Part shown: piece after piece, positions 11,643-23,299 of the stretch | How the letters are laid out: each line of letters opens with the position of its first letter | Position numbering within the stretch: position 1 is the first letter of the stretch | From: Lunularia cruciata | Taxonomy: Eukaryota > Streptophyta > Marchantiopsida > Lunulariales > Lunulariaceae | Length of the DNA: 64,000 nucleotides | Assembly: GCA_948567375.1 (NCBI GenBank) | Contig: OX419760.1 | Location: 5,828,001 to 5,892,000 of the forward strand | Direction: 5' to 3' | Translations under genes and position numbers: made by a program | The notes under the pieces: generated by a model | Told to the model about the DNA's origin: nothing | The model's input: the letters and a program-made list of their open reading frames with translations, nothing else | The model's database searches: none

Positions 11643-14600
11643 TACACATAGTATTTTGTGTACACAGCAAGTTGCTGGATGCACGACATGGCTTGGGTAT
11701 GCAAAAGAATTTCTGGTGCAAGCAGAAGAGGAATAAAACAAGGGCAGAGTGAGAAATCAAACATCAGTCACAAGTACATTAGGTTCATTTGTTTATGTTT
11801 GCTGCGGCGGCTCTAGATAGATAGATGATAGGGAGGTAAAAACAGTTTTGCAATTCCAGACAAGCAATTTGGTACAGGCTGAAAAGAAGGAACAGGAACG
11901 AAATGCTTGGCTAGCGACGGACCCCAACTTTTGCCAAGTGATCAGGAATTGTACCAAGTGTCGACATGTTGGCAACATATGCGCGTTTAATCACATGACC
12001 AGGATCTTTTAAGACAGCAGATATTCAAGAGCTTTCTGACTCTCCCGTATGTACTTCAAATGTCACTACTTGATCCTGGTGTTGTCGTTTCTCGAGCTTT
12101 ATAGAGACCTGTAGAACTGATCTGAATCCTTGAAGGTATCACTTGTGTAATCCACGCGCTATGTAGGTTGTAGTAGGGGGCTACTTCAGCAGGCTCCGGA
12201 ATTGTGGCAATTTGAAAGCCTTTGAGTGAGAAAGGAACTCCATCGTACTAAGCAACACTTGATGGACAGCAGAACGACATGAACACCTGGTGCAGCTTTA
12301 GAACAGTGCTGGAATGTATGGTCGTAGAACGCTGAGGGTACGAAGGTGGGCCTTGAGACCATGACAATGGAGAGCAACGGAAAGAGGACGAAGTGGCCAG
12401 GGAAAGGAAAATAGGCAGTGAGAAAACAGAATCTACAATAGATGCCTCTCCAACTAGCATCTTTCACATTTTTCAATGCAGATATCTGAACATGTTTTCT
12501 GACTCTCGGGAAATATTTACCATACTGTATCCGGCCTCGTCAGCGGTGGTACCTGGACACTTTGGAGTTGTTCTACCTCGATCGCAACTGTAGTATTTAC
12601 TTCTTTCATGTGAGAGACAAAGTGACCTTTCAACTAGATTTACACGCCCTTGCTTCTGGACTGGACCGGTCAAAGTACTAGAAGTTATATTTATCGTGTT
12701 GGCAATCATCGCGGAGTACTGATAGCATAATATAGATAATCGAGAACAGACTCCTTGGTCGCACCTCGAGTAGAAAGCGTTTGCTAATGAATCCGGATGA
12801 CTGCAAAAATCTGCCACCACTTATAAGTTGGAATGGGACTTATCACTGCTTGCGACTTGCAATCTGCTTTCGTAAATTCTGTGGGCATCATCACCTGCAG
12901 AGCAACATTGAGCACATCAGTGCACATAAAATGAGATAATATTTCTCCTTCAAGGTTCATAGTCCACCCGGTAAGCCTTGAGTACACTGATCTTGATTAG
13001 TTGACTGAGGATGCCAGGTACAGGGGTAAAGATAGTTAGAAGATAGATCTTGATTGGAAGTATCCGTAAACGCTAGGTAGTAAGTTCCCAATTTTCTTGA
13101 TCTTTTCCTTTTCTGGTTGATCTCTTTAAGGTCTTACTTGTCTTCCTGATTCGGTACCTCGAGAGAATAGGCGTGGGCACTTGTCTGGATAGGTATCACA
13201 TACATCATGTGGAATATCTAGACAAGAGCTCCATGTTTCACTTTCTAAAGAACAACTGCCGAAGGAAAATGTTGGACCTTACCCTTCCATCGTATGAGAG
13301 AGCGCCGAACACCCAAGGATCTCTCGGACGCCACGGGATTCCTGCACTTCCGCTGCACACAATTTACATGATACACAATTGTCAGGTTTCCATTCCGCTG
13401 GATATTGGCGTACTTTGCTACTTTCCGTAACTTACAACCAACACCAGTTACGGCACAGTCTGAGTGATCAAAATTCAGTTGCTTGGAAACAAAGTCCAGA
13501 AAGCCGCAAATGTTCGACTCTTACAGTACCTTTTCCATTTTGAGTCACTGCTTGATACAGGAGGATACACGCCACAAATTGACCACTTAGTCTGTTCCAG
13601 CACTCTGCATTTCACTCCTCGAATTAGTACGTAATTACTATCTATTGAGTGATAGGGTACAGAACCCCGTTGTAAATAACCCGGTTCCATACCCACATCT
13701 GACCAGATTAACTTTGAAATTTGGCGGTAACATAGTAAAGATTGTCATAACTGCGAATCACATAGAGAGATAAATTTGCATATGTGGGCATTATTTCTAT
13801 AGATCCACAATACCAATTTTGCATGATGGGAAAATGAATAGTTCATTTCAGCATTCTCAAACAAGGAAGAAAAGATCATAATTCACTTAAATATACATGG
13901 ATTTTTCATATAAGAATAAATTAATTGTAATATTCGTTGTATAATTTATTTTAATAAAATAGAAATTGCAAGATTATGCTGATCTAGTGACAAAGTCCAC
14001 AATGATGCAAGCGGCGGCCAGTCTCATTGTTGCATTCAAAACCCGAACGCTTGACGAGTTGTTGATTTATCAGGTCGTGAAGTTGATCCTTGCACAATCC
14101 CGCAACTTGTCCGCAATCAGATACTCCGGGAACTCTAAACCCTAAATTGTGTGTGATTTTTAGCATAATCCAAATTTGATGTTTATTAAAAATTTCCCTA
14201 AATTTATAATAAATTATTGTACTCGAAGAATAAAGACTACGTTCTGTTCTTCAGATCTTGGAAGAAGGAAATGAAAGATTCGGTGTCAGTAAAAGGAAAG
14301 GCAAATTTATAAAAGATCCTTCTTTTGGGTAGATAATCTTTCACAAACACAACAATTGAGAGATATGGATTTCAACGTCAAGGATACATTATCCTTTCCA
14401 GAGTAGTGTTCTTTGTAAATGGAAGAAATAGAAGATTTCGTTGGGCCCAGATTTCGTTGAGAATCGGAATAATATTCTACCTCGATATTTGCAGTAGTTG
14501 GAGACCTTGATAGATATGTTTTGCGGGGCATTATTGGTGGTAAGTTGGATCAATATTCAAAGAGCGATGCAAAATTGTCATGATGTGTATAAGTAGTAAA

Positions 14601-15225
14601 AGTAAAGGACATGTTTATTATGAGCACACGCTCTTGGGAGTACTACATCATTAGTTTTCAATACACAAAGGAGGGTTTGTAAATAGTCGATTAGATTAGA
14701 GAAGTTCGACCAGCCGCATTTGGAGATGGCATTGTTACTGAATGTCTGCCGAGTGAATTCAAGTGCAAAATGCTTGTGGTATGTGATAGATTGAGAATTG
14801 CATTCGGTGTTATGTTGTACAATAGTGGGAGAAAGAACAGCTTAAAGTTGAGGATCACGAAAAGATCGCGGTAGTAGTTATAAATGAAGACAATTCTGCA
14901 TCAACTAAAGTCGTTATTGGAAATCTTCTTCAGATTCTTCCATGGTTACAACCTGTTTTTTGTGTTCGAGATCATTCTATGAAGACGTGGGAATCATAAA
15001 AATTACACACCATGACTTTCATGCTACAGCAAGAGTTGAGAGCACTTGCCCACCGTGTAATCTCATTTCCACCTTCGAACGGGGTTCCAAGCAGAACAGG
15101 TCGGCTTTATGGAGAAAAGGATCTACCGTCTGGATAAAGGTTGGAATACCATTAAGATAGGGACTCCATGCGCATGCATATAACTCCGAGAGGTGAGATC
15201 CCGCAGCAGATAGCTCATGTTAAAG
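11643..15225. other. No recognisable gene
   Basis: All frames are under 120 codons and none shows a known domain on either strand. The region ends where homology to the mirrored mobile element begins at 15226. Confidence 0.5.
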
Positions 15226-15829
15226 TAGGGGTTTCAGGAATAGCTTGGACGGATGTCTATAGGATAAATAATACATTTTGTAATTTATTTTAGTGAACTT
15301 TGTAACGAGACGTGACGTTAATAAATGAACTCATCGTAAATTGTGGTCCGGGGTATGCCATCCAATCTGCGTTCATTTATAAAAATCAGGTGTAACATTA
15401 AGGATGTTTAGGAATGCCATATTGAATAAATGATTATTAGAAAAGGTGACCTGGTTTATTGAGAGGGTGGCCACTCGGTTTGGTGAGTGGGTTTTACAGT
15501 GAGATATATGAAATTTGTTGGCGGATCCAAAATGCCCGCTCTCTACTATTCAAATTCTCAACTCAAATTCACCATCTCGGGTACAAATGCTCCTTCTGCC
15601 AGTTTAACTAAACGGCGGTTTGTAGTTTTGTATTGGTGTGGTGGTTCATTTCCATAGATTAGTGCGACAAAGGATAGCACGAGTCATGGAAAATGATCCG
15701 CACCATCGCACGGCAACCAAAAATTGATTGCGGGTCAAGAGATTTTGTACTATGATAATTTAGCAATGGGAGATCAAGTACCTTGTTGTAGTGGAGGAGG
15801 CTCACTCATGGATGCATAGCCAAGATCTA

Positions 15830-17105
15830 TAGACTCAAAATTGGATTCACAACTTGAACAATCATTAGGGAAATTTGGAGAATTGTTGAGGATTGCTTCT
15901 TTTGTGCATGGCAAAGCAAAAGAAGATGTAAGGTTCCGTATGGTGACGCACCGTTATTGCCAAATACTGGATTATTTGGAGGACCCCAAGCATTTTGCAT
16001 AGATTCATGGTGGGAATTGCAAAAAAAGCCTATTTAGAAATCCAATGCTTTTAGTTTCATGGCTACATTTGTGATACAAGAGGTGCAAGGATTTCTAACT
16101 TCATGATAGGTGGCAGGCTTTACAAGAAACGGTTGAGGTACATGAAACAATACAAAGAAACTTGGGAACTGAAGAACAAGGCTATGGGAGAAGTTCTCAC
16201 GGAGAAGGAATATGGTAAAGGGTGGAGAACTATAGAAGATAACTTGAATGGAATGTGCACGCATTTTGCTAGAATAGAAGCCATATTTGGGAACAGAGAA
16301 AACATTGATCCACCTACTATGGTAAGTTTGGGACATTTAAATCCCAATTTGAGCAAGGTTGGCTTGGAGGAGGGCCATGAAGGTGCATAGGAGTGCTCTC
16401 AGTTCCTTCTCTACTGGAGGTGGTGCTCTCGGACTTGTGCCTCCAGTTTGTCCCAAACATCCAAGGGTTGGAAAATATTCCTAGTTTTTACACCCGAGGA
16501 TTTTACACTCGAGGAGGAGTCACCATTTGTTGCACCGGTAGAGGACTCACGTTTTGTTACACCACCTCCACTAACTTATATTGGGGATGGACTAACTCCA
16601 AGGACACTTTCATTGACCAAGAAGGAGAATGTGGTCCAAAGATTAGAAAAGGTGGAATTATAGCAAGTAAGGTACCCATGATATCTCCTAGTATATCATT
16701 GTCTCATGATTTAGAAAAAATCACCATGTTGAAAGAAAATACTATAGAATCCCAAGAGGTTATGACTAGTTGAATTAGAAGCCACCAACATGAGGAAAAG
16801 AGAGAAACACTTATGAAAATAGAAGTTGAATGTGTTAGATTAGTGATAAAGAACTTGAAAGTTGAAATTGAGAAGAAACTAAGTGCAAATAAAAGGAAAG
16901 CTAGGGCAGACAAACACCCATTCAAGGAGAAGAGTTTAGAGTCAAAGCACACTCATGAAATCAAAATGAGTCTCCTCTAAGCAAGAAAATCTCTTGAGGA
17001 AATAAACATGTATTTCAAAGTGCTAACTCAATTTCTACATGAAGATCATGCTTCTCCTTTAAAAAAAGAAAACACTACTCTAAATTCATCATACTCTAGT
17101 GATAG
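15830..17105 (+). pseudogene. Mobile-element gene 1, copy 1: Myb/SANT-like plus coiled-coil protein, decayed
   Basis: Several frames together resemble the two-part accessory protein of PIF/Harbinger elements. The first part (about 15830-16390) includes YMKQYKETWELKNKAMGEV and EKEYGKGWRTIEDNLNGM, a Trp-spaced helical pattern like the Myb/SANT (trihelix) DNA-binding domain. A Pro/Thr-rich linker follows (about 16480-16620, FVTPPPLT). The C-terminal part (16700-17060) is Lys/Glu-rich coiled coil with KIEVECVRLVIKNLKVEIEK and HEIKMSLL. Frameshifts and stops break it into at least four frames. Copy 2 of the same gene on the minus strand (46330-45757 and 39295-38620) keeps longer frames. In the superfamily this protein helps the transposase bind the element ends; that role here is inferred. 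Confidence 0.6.
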
Positions 17106-17189
17106 CTAATAGCATGCCACAATGTAACCTAGTTATGTTTGTAATAAAGATGAGTTTTCTAAAATGTTTAAGACTTTGTATTTTGGATT

Positions 17190-17540
17190 GACTATGGAGT
17201 GGCACTCGACCATGCTCATCAATGCTAGCTGCCACTTGATGATGATTAGAGGCGCTCATCAATGCTAGTTGCCGATGCTTGGTACTGCTCCCAAGTTTAT
17301 GCTGATCACAAGTAGCACAAGGTGAGTATTGGGCAACGCTTGATGGTGCCCATTACTGCCACATGATGTGGATCAATGATAAATCATAGGCATCCAATGC
17401 CACGGGATGCCGCTCAACACCACAATGTGATGTGAATTTAGGAGTGCATTCAAGATGTGTGGCCAGTTCAATTAAGAGCAATGCATAATGGCACCCGTTG
17501 TATGTGGGTGGTGCTCATAGGCACTAGTTGATGCCCAATA
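17190..17540. repeat. Cluster of degenerate short words (GGCGC/GAGCACC type) between genes 1 and 2
   Basis: Words such as GATGCTCATCAATG, TGGCACTCGA, TGGTGCCCA and GCGCTCATCAATGC recur without fixed period. The same vocabulary fills 30270-30670, 31530-31945 and 38140-38480, always in the non-coding parts of this element. They could be binding sites for the element's own proteins or a decayed minisatellite. Confidence 0.55.
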
Positions 17541-17754
17541 AAAGATAGATCAACAATGAGACACAAGTTACACATAACACAATAAACTATATTTGAGAGT
17601 TTGACAAGGAGATCTAGAGAAGATGTGACAAAAAGTATGAGAGAGAATATGATACATAAATGCATAAATGTACATAATATGAGTATAAAATTAGAGCCGC
17701 TAACTATGCTAGAGGAGAAAGAGGTGAAGAAGATGAGGGAGATGAAACATGGTG

Positions 17755-19035
17755 TCAAAATGCTACTATTGCATGCTCAAGTCTATGTTGGTAAACATGA
17801 TGTTGAATCCAAAATGGACTCAATGACCACCAAAGACCCCACTCTCTCTCATCTAAAGATTGGTGGCTATTACCAGTAGCAAGAAGGGAATATGGGTCAC
17901 TACTATAAGAACTCAATGTATGGGATGTCCATTCCTCTTTTGCCCAAATAACAACATGCCTATCATCATGGAGAAACCTATCCAAAGCAGTAATCAAAGT
18001 GCCAAATGACCAAGTGTATGATGTTCTCTCTACCTTGTTAGGATGGAAGTGGGTAGGATGGATAGCACCATGTAGATGGTTCCTATAATAAGAGAGTGCA
18101 AAATTATCCAAGATGAAAAGATTATGAAGAGGTGAACCTAATGAAGTGAGATGCTCATAAGACCTACCTCTAAGTCCTCTAAACTCATCATCTTGCTGGA
18201 TATCTATAGAACAAAACCATACCATAAGGTGAGACCTGGTGTGAAGTCCTTTGGGAGTTTAGACCATTGCCACATGCGCCATAGCAGCCATTCCTATCCA
18301 TCCAAAGTAAGATCTATCTACAAGATAACCTCAAAGTGTAGAAAATAGAACTAGATGAAATGGAAAACACCAAGACATGCAACCTACCCTACAGGCCCTG
18401 ACTGTGTATGAGGGCACCAACCATGCCTAGTTGTTTACATCTCCCATGCATAAAAACCACTTCTACCACAACCCAACATGATGCCAAATAAGTAACATCC
18501 ACAACAATTATCTTCTTATGCATGAAGCCTAGGAAGAGAATACATAGACTATACTCTCTTGATAGACAAAGCTCTCTCTAAACTTAGTATGAGTCCCTTG
18601 AGTTTCCATACTATAAGGTAAGGCAAAAGTTTGGGTCTCTTGAGTCACAACACTACGGGGTAACACATGGGTGGCATCTTTCATCATGGTGGCATCAGTT
18701 TGGGTTTGCATCTCACTAAGGGTATGGTTTTGGTAAGCAATAGTATGTGGTCTTGGTCTAATAAAAGCCACACAAACCTTCACTTGATCTAGACTACTCT
18801 CACTCTCCTCTACTTGAACATGTGCACTCTTGCACCTCTCCATAGGAAGTGCTTACTCTTGTGCTTGATTCTGTAATTGGATCCTATAACCCTCTGCTAT
18901 GGTAGTGGCACCTAGGATATCCAAGTCCAAGTTCTGCTCTCTTTGCATCTCATAAGTACTAAAGGTCAAATGCCTTTCCTCCTTTGCAGCAAGAGTATCC
19001 TTGTGCTCACCAAGGAGCCTCTTTCTCTACTAACA
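17755..19035 (-). pseudogene. Mobile-element gene 2, copy 1, 3' part; unrecognised protein
   Basis: This is the downstream half of a long minus-strand gene whose upstream half is at 30234-28990; a retroelement separates them. Reading from 18980: AEGYRIQLQNQA, then a coiled-coil-like stretch (CKSAHVQVEESESSLDQVKV, 18835-18776), then a later block (18225-17755) with FRGLRGRSYEHLTSLGSPLH and FGTLITALDRFLHDDRHVV. Copy 2 on the plus strand (36664-37960) carries the same blocks in the same order. I do not recognise the family. It might be the element's structural or DNA-associated accessory protein. Stops and frameshifts break it. Confidence 0.45.
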
Positions 19036-19040
19036 ATCTA

Positions 19041-19636
19041 TGTCATGCGTATATACATTGCTACAAAACATACATTGTTGTCAACATCATACACTATAAA
19101 AGCACAACTCACATATAAGTCATACATAGAGTCTAAAGTGCCACAATAATCAGATTGCTTACCACTCTCAACTCAACTCAACTCAGATCAGTACTTGATC
19201 TATCACTCTATAAACTGCCAACAACTGGGCAGTACTTGATCTGTCACTCTATAAACTGCCAACAACTGGGCATTGATTACAATCAAGCCACACCTACTCA
19301 AGCATAGAGAATCCAGGTGACGCTCACTGGCCTCTGTCCACCATAGTCAGGAACTCGAAGGCTCAACATCAGAGAAGTGAGCTCTCTGGGGCTCACTTCA
19401 AAACTATACCCCCTGGACTCGAGCTAGCTTTGAAACCCTAATGGTCCCACTGACAGCACACTCGACGGTGCAAACTGTGCAAAGTGACGGTGAGCCCCAC
19501 CGTGAAGTCAGTACCCCAAACAGAAAATCTGACCGTCGGAAAGTAGTCTTTGAGAAACTGCTGAAATAACTCTAACTACTATCACTGGAACTCTAGTGTT
19601 TGAGCATCTAGATGCATCACTACAAATGGCGTGACA
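19041..19636 (-). repeat. 3' LTR of the methyltransferase-bearing retroelement
   Basis: A 596-bp LTR. Its part at 19147-19636 matches the 5' LTR. The remaining 105 bp (19041-19145) are missing from the 5' LTR but recur at 19639-19743. A 41-bp tandem duplication (starts at 19189 and 19230) is present only here. A near-palindrome ACGGTG...CACCGT lies near 19487-19503. Confidence 0.85.
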
Positions 19637-19638
19637 GC

Positions 19639-19743
19639 TGTCGTGCGTATATACATCGCTACACAACATACATTGCTGTCAACATCATACACTATAGAAG
19701 CACAACTCACACATAAGTCATACATAGACTCTAAAGTGCCACA
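19639..19743 (-). repeat. Extra 105-bp copy of the LTR terminal segment, between polypurine tract and 3' LTR
   Basis: This repeats the end segment of the LTR (19041-19145) and is separated from the LTR start by two bases (GC at 19637-19638). On the element's strand the order is tract, LTR tail, GC, complete LTR, which resembles an LTR-LTR junction. The 5' LTR lacks the segment. Confidence 0.8.
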
Positions 19744-19757
19744 ATCGCCCCCCTAGC
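19744..19757 (-). promoter_or_regulatory. Polypurine tract of the methyltransferase-bearing retroelement
   Basis: On the minus strand this reads AGCTAGGGGGGCGA just before the TGTGGCAC of the LTR tail. A purine run at this place primes plus-strand DNA synthesis in LTR retroelements. Confidence 0.6.
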
Positions 19758-19914
19758 TGGCGGTTAGGTCCCTCTAACTCCAGATAGCCATCTATTCTAA
19801 GGATATGGTATACCCTCTAATGGACAAAGATCAAGAGGCCGGGTGCTATGGAGCCCCATTGTTAGTCGCCTGTTTGTAATCAATACCATATAAAGAATGA
19901 ACTAGCTATAGGTC

Positions 19915-20212
19915 AAGTACATCTAGGACATAACCACTATCCCTGAGGAACCACCGTGAGGGAAGGAGTCATACATGCCATATGCCATCCTCTCAAACAG
20001 CTATCACACACTAACACAATAGCAGCTCCACCAGAAGAGCCACATAACATACACCTCAAGCCTGCACGTACAAGTGCCAAGCTTGGGTCCATAATACCAT
20101 CAATGTTTGGGAGGTGGCATGGCACACAATTGTGCACATGATCCTTCCAAACAACACCATCACGTCCTTCTAACACAAGGACTCTAGATGGCAAAACCTC
20201 GTGCACTCTCAA
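19915..20212 (-). pseudogene. PHD finger at the C-terminus of the retroelement polyprotein
   Basis: After the integrase, a Cys/His array reads CMLCGSSGGAAIVLVCDSC, then GWHMAC, with a final WLCPRC just downstream on the same strand. This is the Cys4-His-Cys3 order and spacing of a PHD finger (about 20053-19915), including the Trp-His before the sixth ligand and the Trp before the last Cys pair. PHD fingers usually read histone H3 tails. In chromoviruses a chromodomain occupies this position, so the finger may steer integration to particular chromatin; that is inference. Fossil, broken. Confidence 0.75.
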
Positions 20213-20254
20213 GATAGTGCGGCCTGTAGAAACATCAAGTGTCGTCGGTGATGT

Positions 20255-21490
20255 CTATTGTAGATATACATAGTTGCATGGATGAAATCGACAAATCGAG
20301 GGTCTATAACCTCCTCCTTGAATGGTAGCATAGCGTAAAGTATCTCTATGATGAGCAATTGCCAAGTTCTCAAAGGCCATTGGCATCACTCCCCGAAAGA
20401 TCTCTGCCCGTTGAGAACATGCTCTCATCCATACATCAAGATCATCCAAGTTCAAAACTACATTAGCATCTCGACAAATGGCTGTAAGTAAATCTAGATC
20501 TCGTCCATAGAGTAGAAAGTATGGAGAGAAGGATGCTAAGGAGGCTTGCCGGCTGAACCGATAGCCCATGGCCAACCAAGGTAACTGGAGATCCCAATCT
20601 CCCAAGTGGCCTCTCTGCAAACCATACTATTGCAATCCTCTCTTCACCGTCTGAACCACTCTCTCTGCTAAGCCATCTGCCTCAAGGTGATCTCGGGATA
20701 TGGTATGATGATCAATCAAAGCCTTATCACACAAGATCTAAAACTCCCCCAAGAACTCTGTACCCTGATCAGTCAAAACCTCAGCTGGTGCACCAAAATG
20801 ACTAAGAACTCGATCCAGGAACAAGTAAGTTGTCCCTTCACTAGACTTGTCAGGAAGTGCCACAAACTCAATCCACTTGGAGAAATGCTCCACCATCACC
20901 AAAACATACCGTTGATGTCTCACAATCAGCGGTAAAGGTTCAGCAAAGTCCAAAATCCAACGGTAACCCAATCCCATGATAGGTAATAGGTGTAACTGTG
21001 GGGTAGGAGCATTGAATGATGCTCTAACTTGGTCACAAACCACACATCTGGCAACAAACTGCTGTACCTCGGTCTGCATACCGCACCACCAATAATGACT
21101 CTGGAGTAAGCTATATGTACGCTTTACTCCAAAATGTCCTAGCTCCTCATGAGCATGACGGACCAACTGTGGTCTCTGAGATGGAAGTGGTACTACTCGC
21201 ACTCTCCCATCCTCCCATACACACAAAAGGTGTCTACCCTCCAATCTGAACCGTCTGGCTTGCTGAAGAACACGGTCTCTCTCCTTGGCCCCAACTGTGC
21301 CACCCACAACACTAGTGCAAAGATAGTCCATCACTAAGATATCATCATGAATGTCTTGCTGAATTGTACCAATATCTTCACTCTCTAGATCTGTGACCTC
21401 AATAACTCCTCTTGTATGCGTTGAGAGAGATACCGCCAAAGCCTCTGCAAATATATGTAGAAAGGCCAATGCATGCCAACCTGGCACCAT
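20255..21490 (-). pseudogene. Integrase region of the methyltransferase-bearing retroelement
   Basis: The zinc-binding HHCC module is seen in HAHEELGHFGVKRT (His pair) and ARCVVCDQV (Cys pair), around 21160-21010. The catalytic core shows the expected acidic positions in LDFAEPLPLI, LTDQGTEFLGEF and the DGLAERVVQTVKRG segment. A C-terminal region follows to 20255 (HLGDWDLQLPWLAMGYR, then LASFSPYFLLYGRD). Integrase inserts the cDNA into the host chromosome. Fossil, broken. Confidence 0.85.
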
Positions 21491-21549
21491 CTCCTCATTT
21501 GTCTCACCATGCCAATGTGCTCCGGTCTGATCCTACTGGCTAGGACATG

Positions 21550-22950
21550 GGTTTCTACTCAACCCATCTATATCACGGTTCACCACTCTAGGTCTATGAA
21601 CAATCGTGAAATCATACTCTTGTAAAATCAGAGCCTATCGTGCAAGCTTCCCTGAAAGCTTGCCGGACTCCATCAACCACTTCAATGGCTGATGATCAGT
21701 GATGAGAATGAAGAGGTTACCAAATAGGTAACATCAAAAATGTGCTACTGCCCAAATTGCTGCCAAGCACTCTCCCTCATATGAACTATACTTCGCCTCC
21801 GCTGAATTGTTGGAGCGACTAGCATAGGCCACCGTAAACTCCTTCTCCTCATCATCATGCTGGGTGAGCACCGCTCCAAGCCCCAACATACTCCAATCAG
21901 TATGAACCTGAAATGGTCATCCCTTGATCGGTCTCCTCAAAATAGGAGCAGATGTCAACCTCTCCTTGAGCTCTACAAAAGCTCTCTCCTGCTCATCTCT
22001 CCAACACCACTCCTGTGTAAGCTTGGTTAGCTTCATCAAGGCCTTGGCAATGGCACTAAATCCTCAAACATAGCAACAATAGAAGTTTGCCAACCCAAGG
22101 AATGCTCGCACTCTGCTCACATCCGTCGGCCGAGGAATACGTGCAATAGCCTCTACCTTGGTCTACTGAACACCAAGTCCTCCGGGGTAGATAGTGTGAC
22201 CCAAATACTCAACCTGCTCGTGGAAGAACCTACACTTCCCAGGATGTAATTTGAGTCCATGAGATCTCAACCTCTCAAACACCTCCAACAATTGTCTCTC
22301 ATGCTCCTCCACAATTGATAAACCAAAATGTCATCAATATAGCACCGAGAAAAATCCAATCCAGCTAGGATCCTATCCATGACCCTATGGAACTCAACAG
22401 GAGCATTCTTTAACCCAAATGGTAAGAACCTCTATTGATATAACACATCCTTGCTGTGAGGATCAATAGCCCAAAATGTTGTCTTGGACTTATCCTCCTC
22501 CTTGATCGGCAATTGATGATATCCCACTCAAAGATCCAAAGCACTGAAGATCTTTGCATGCCCAATTGCATCAAAAATCTCCTCCGGTGTAGGCATGGCA
22601 TACCGATCAGCCCTGGTCTATCAATTGATAGGACGGTAATCTCCACACATCTGCCTATCTATATAGTTGCCATGCATATCCTTCTTGGTTGGCATCACTA
22701 TTGCTGATGCATACTCTCCATGTGAAATCTCCACCAAACCAGCCTCAAAAAGGTCACTACTCCGGCTTTGAATCAATGTCCTCTCCATATCACTATATCA
22801 ATAAGGATGTCGGAAAACTAGTGTGTCACTAGTCAGCTCAATCCGTATACCAGGTCCCTTCAGAGCACCCAAATCCTTCATACTGAAGGAAAAACAACTC
22901 GTGTGACTCCTCAAGAGCCTCCAAACCCTTCGTCTTTCCTATTTAGTAAG
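21550..22950 (-). pseudogene. Reverse transcriptase and RNase H of the methyltransferase-bearing retroelement
   Basis: RT blocks in order: SHGEYASAIVMPTKKD and MCGDYRPIN (about 22725-22620), FSALDL with GYHQLPIKEEDKSKTTFWA (about 22540-22480), FLPFGLKNAP (about 22430-22400) and the catalytic RCYIDDIL (22345-22325). RNase H follows at about 21900-21550, with [15 protein letters not shown] and ITDHQPLKWLME. These convert the RNA genome to DNA. The MCGDYRPIN spelling is common in Ty3/gypsy elements of non-flowering plants and algae (from memory). Fossil, broken. Confidence 0.87.
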
Positions 22951-23299
22951 CTTGGGTCCAAGATCTGGCTCCCAAGTATCCTCTGTAACTATAGTAGGAG
23001 TGGAAGACGTACTGACTGACTGCTACACTGGGCCCTTGGGAGCAATAGTGTCATGCTCCCGACCACTAGAGGTCCCAACCTCTATGTGAAAAACTCCCTC
23101 CACTCTGGCTGCAAGCTCTAAACGTCCTCTAGCTGCATCCCATGTGGACCAAGAGTGTAATCCAAGTAGCCCATGCTCACCTGGATGGACTCCAAGTAGA
23201 CCACTCTCCCTGGTAGCTACTGGATGTGTCCCAAGAATACCATGTCCACTCGGTCCATCGCCCCCAGCATGTGCTTGAATCGTCTTGATAGGCATAGGG

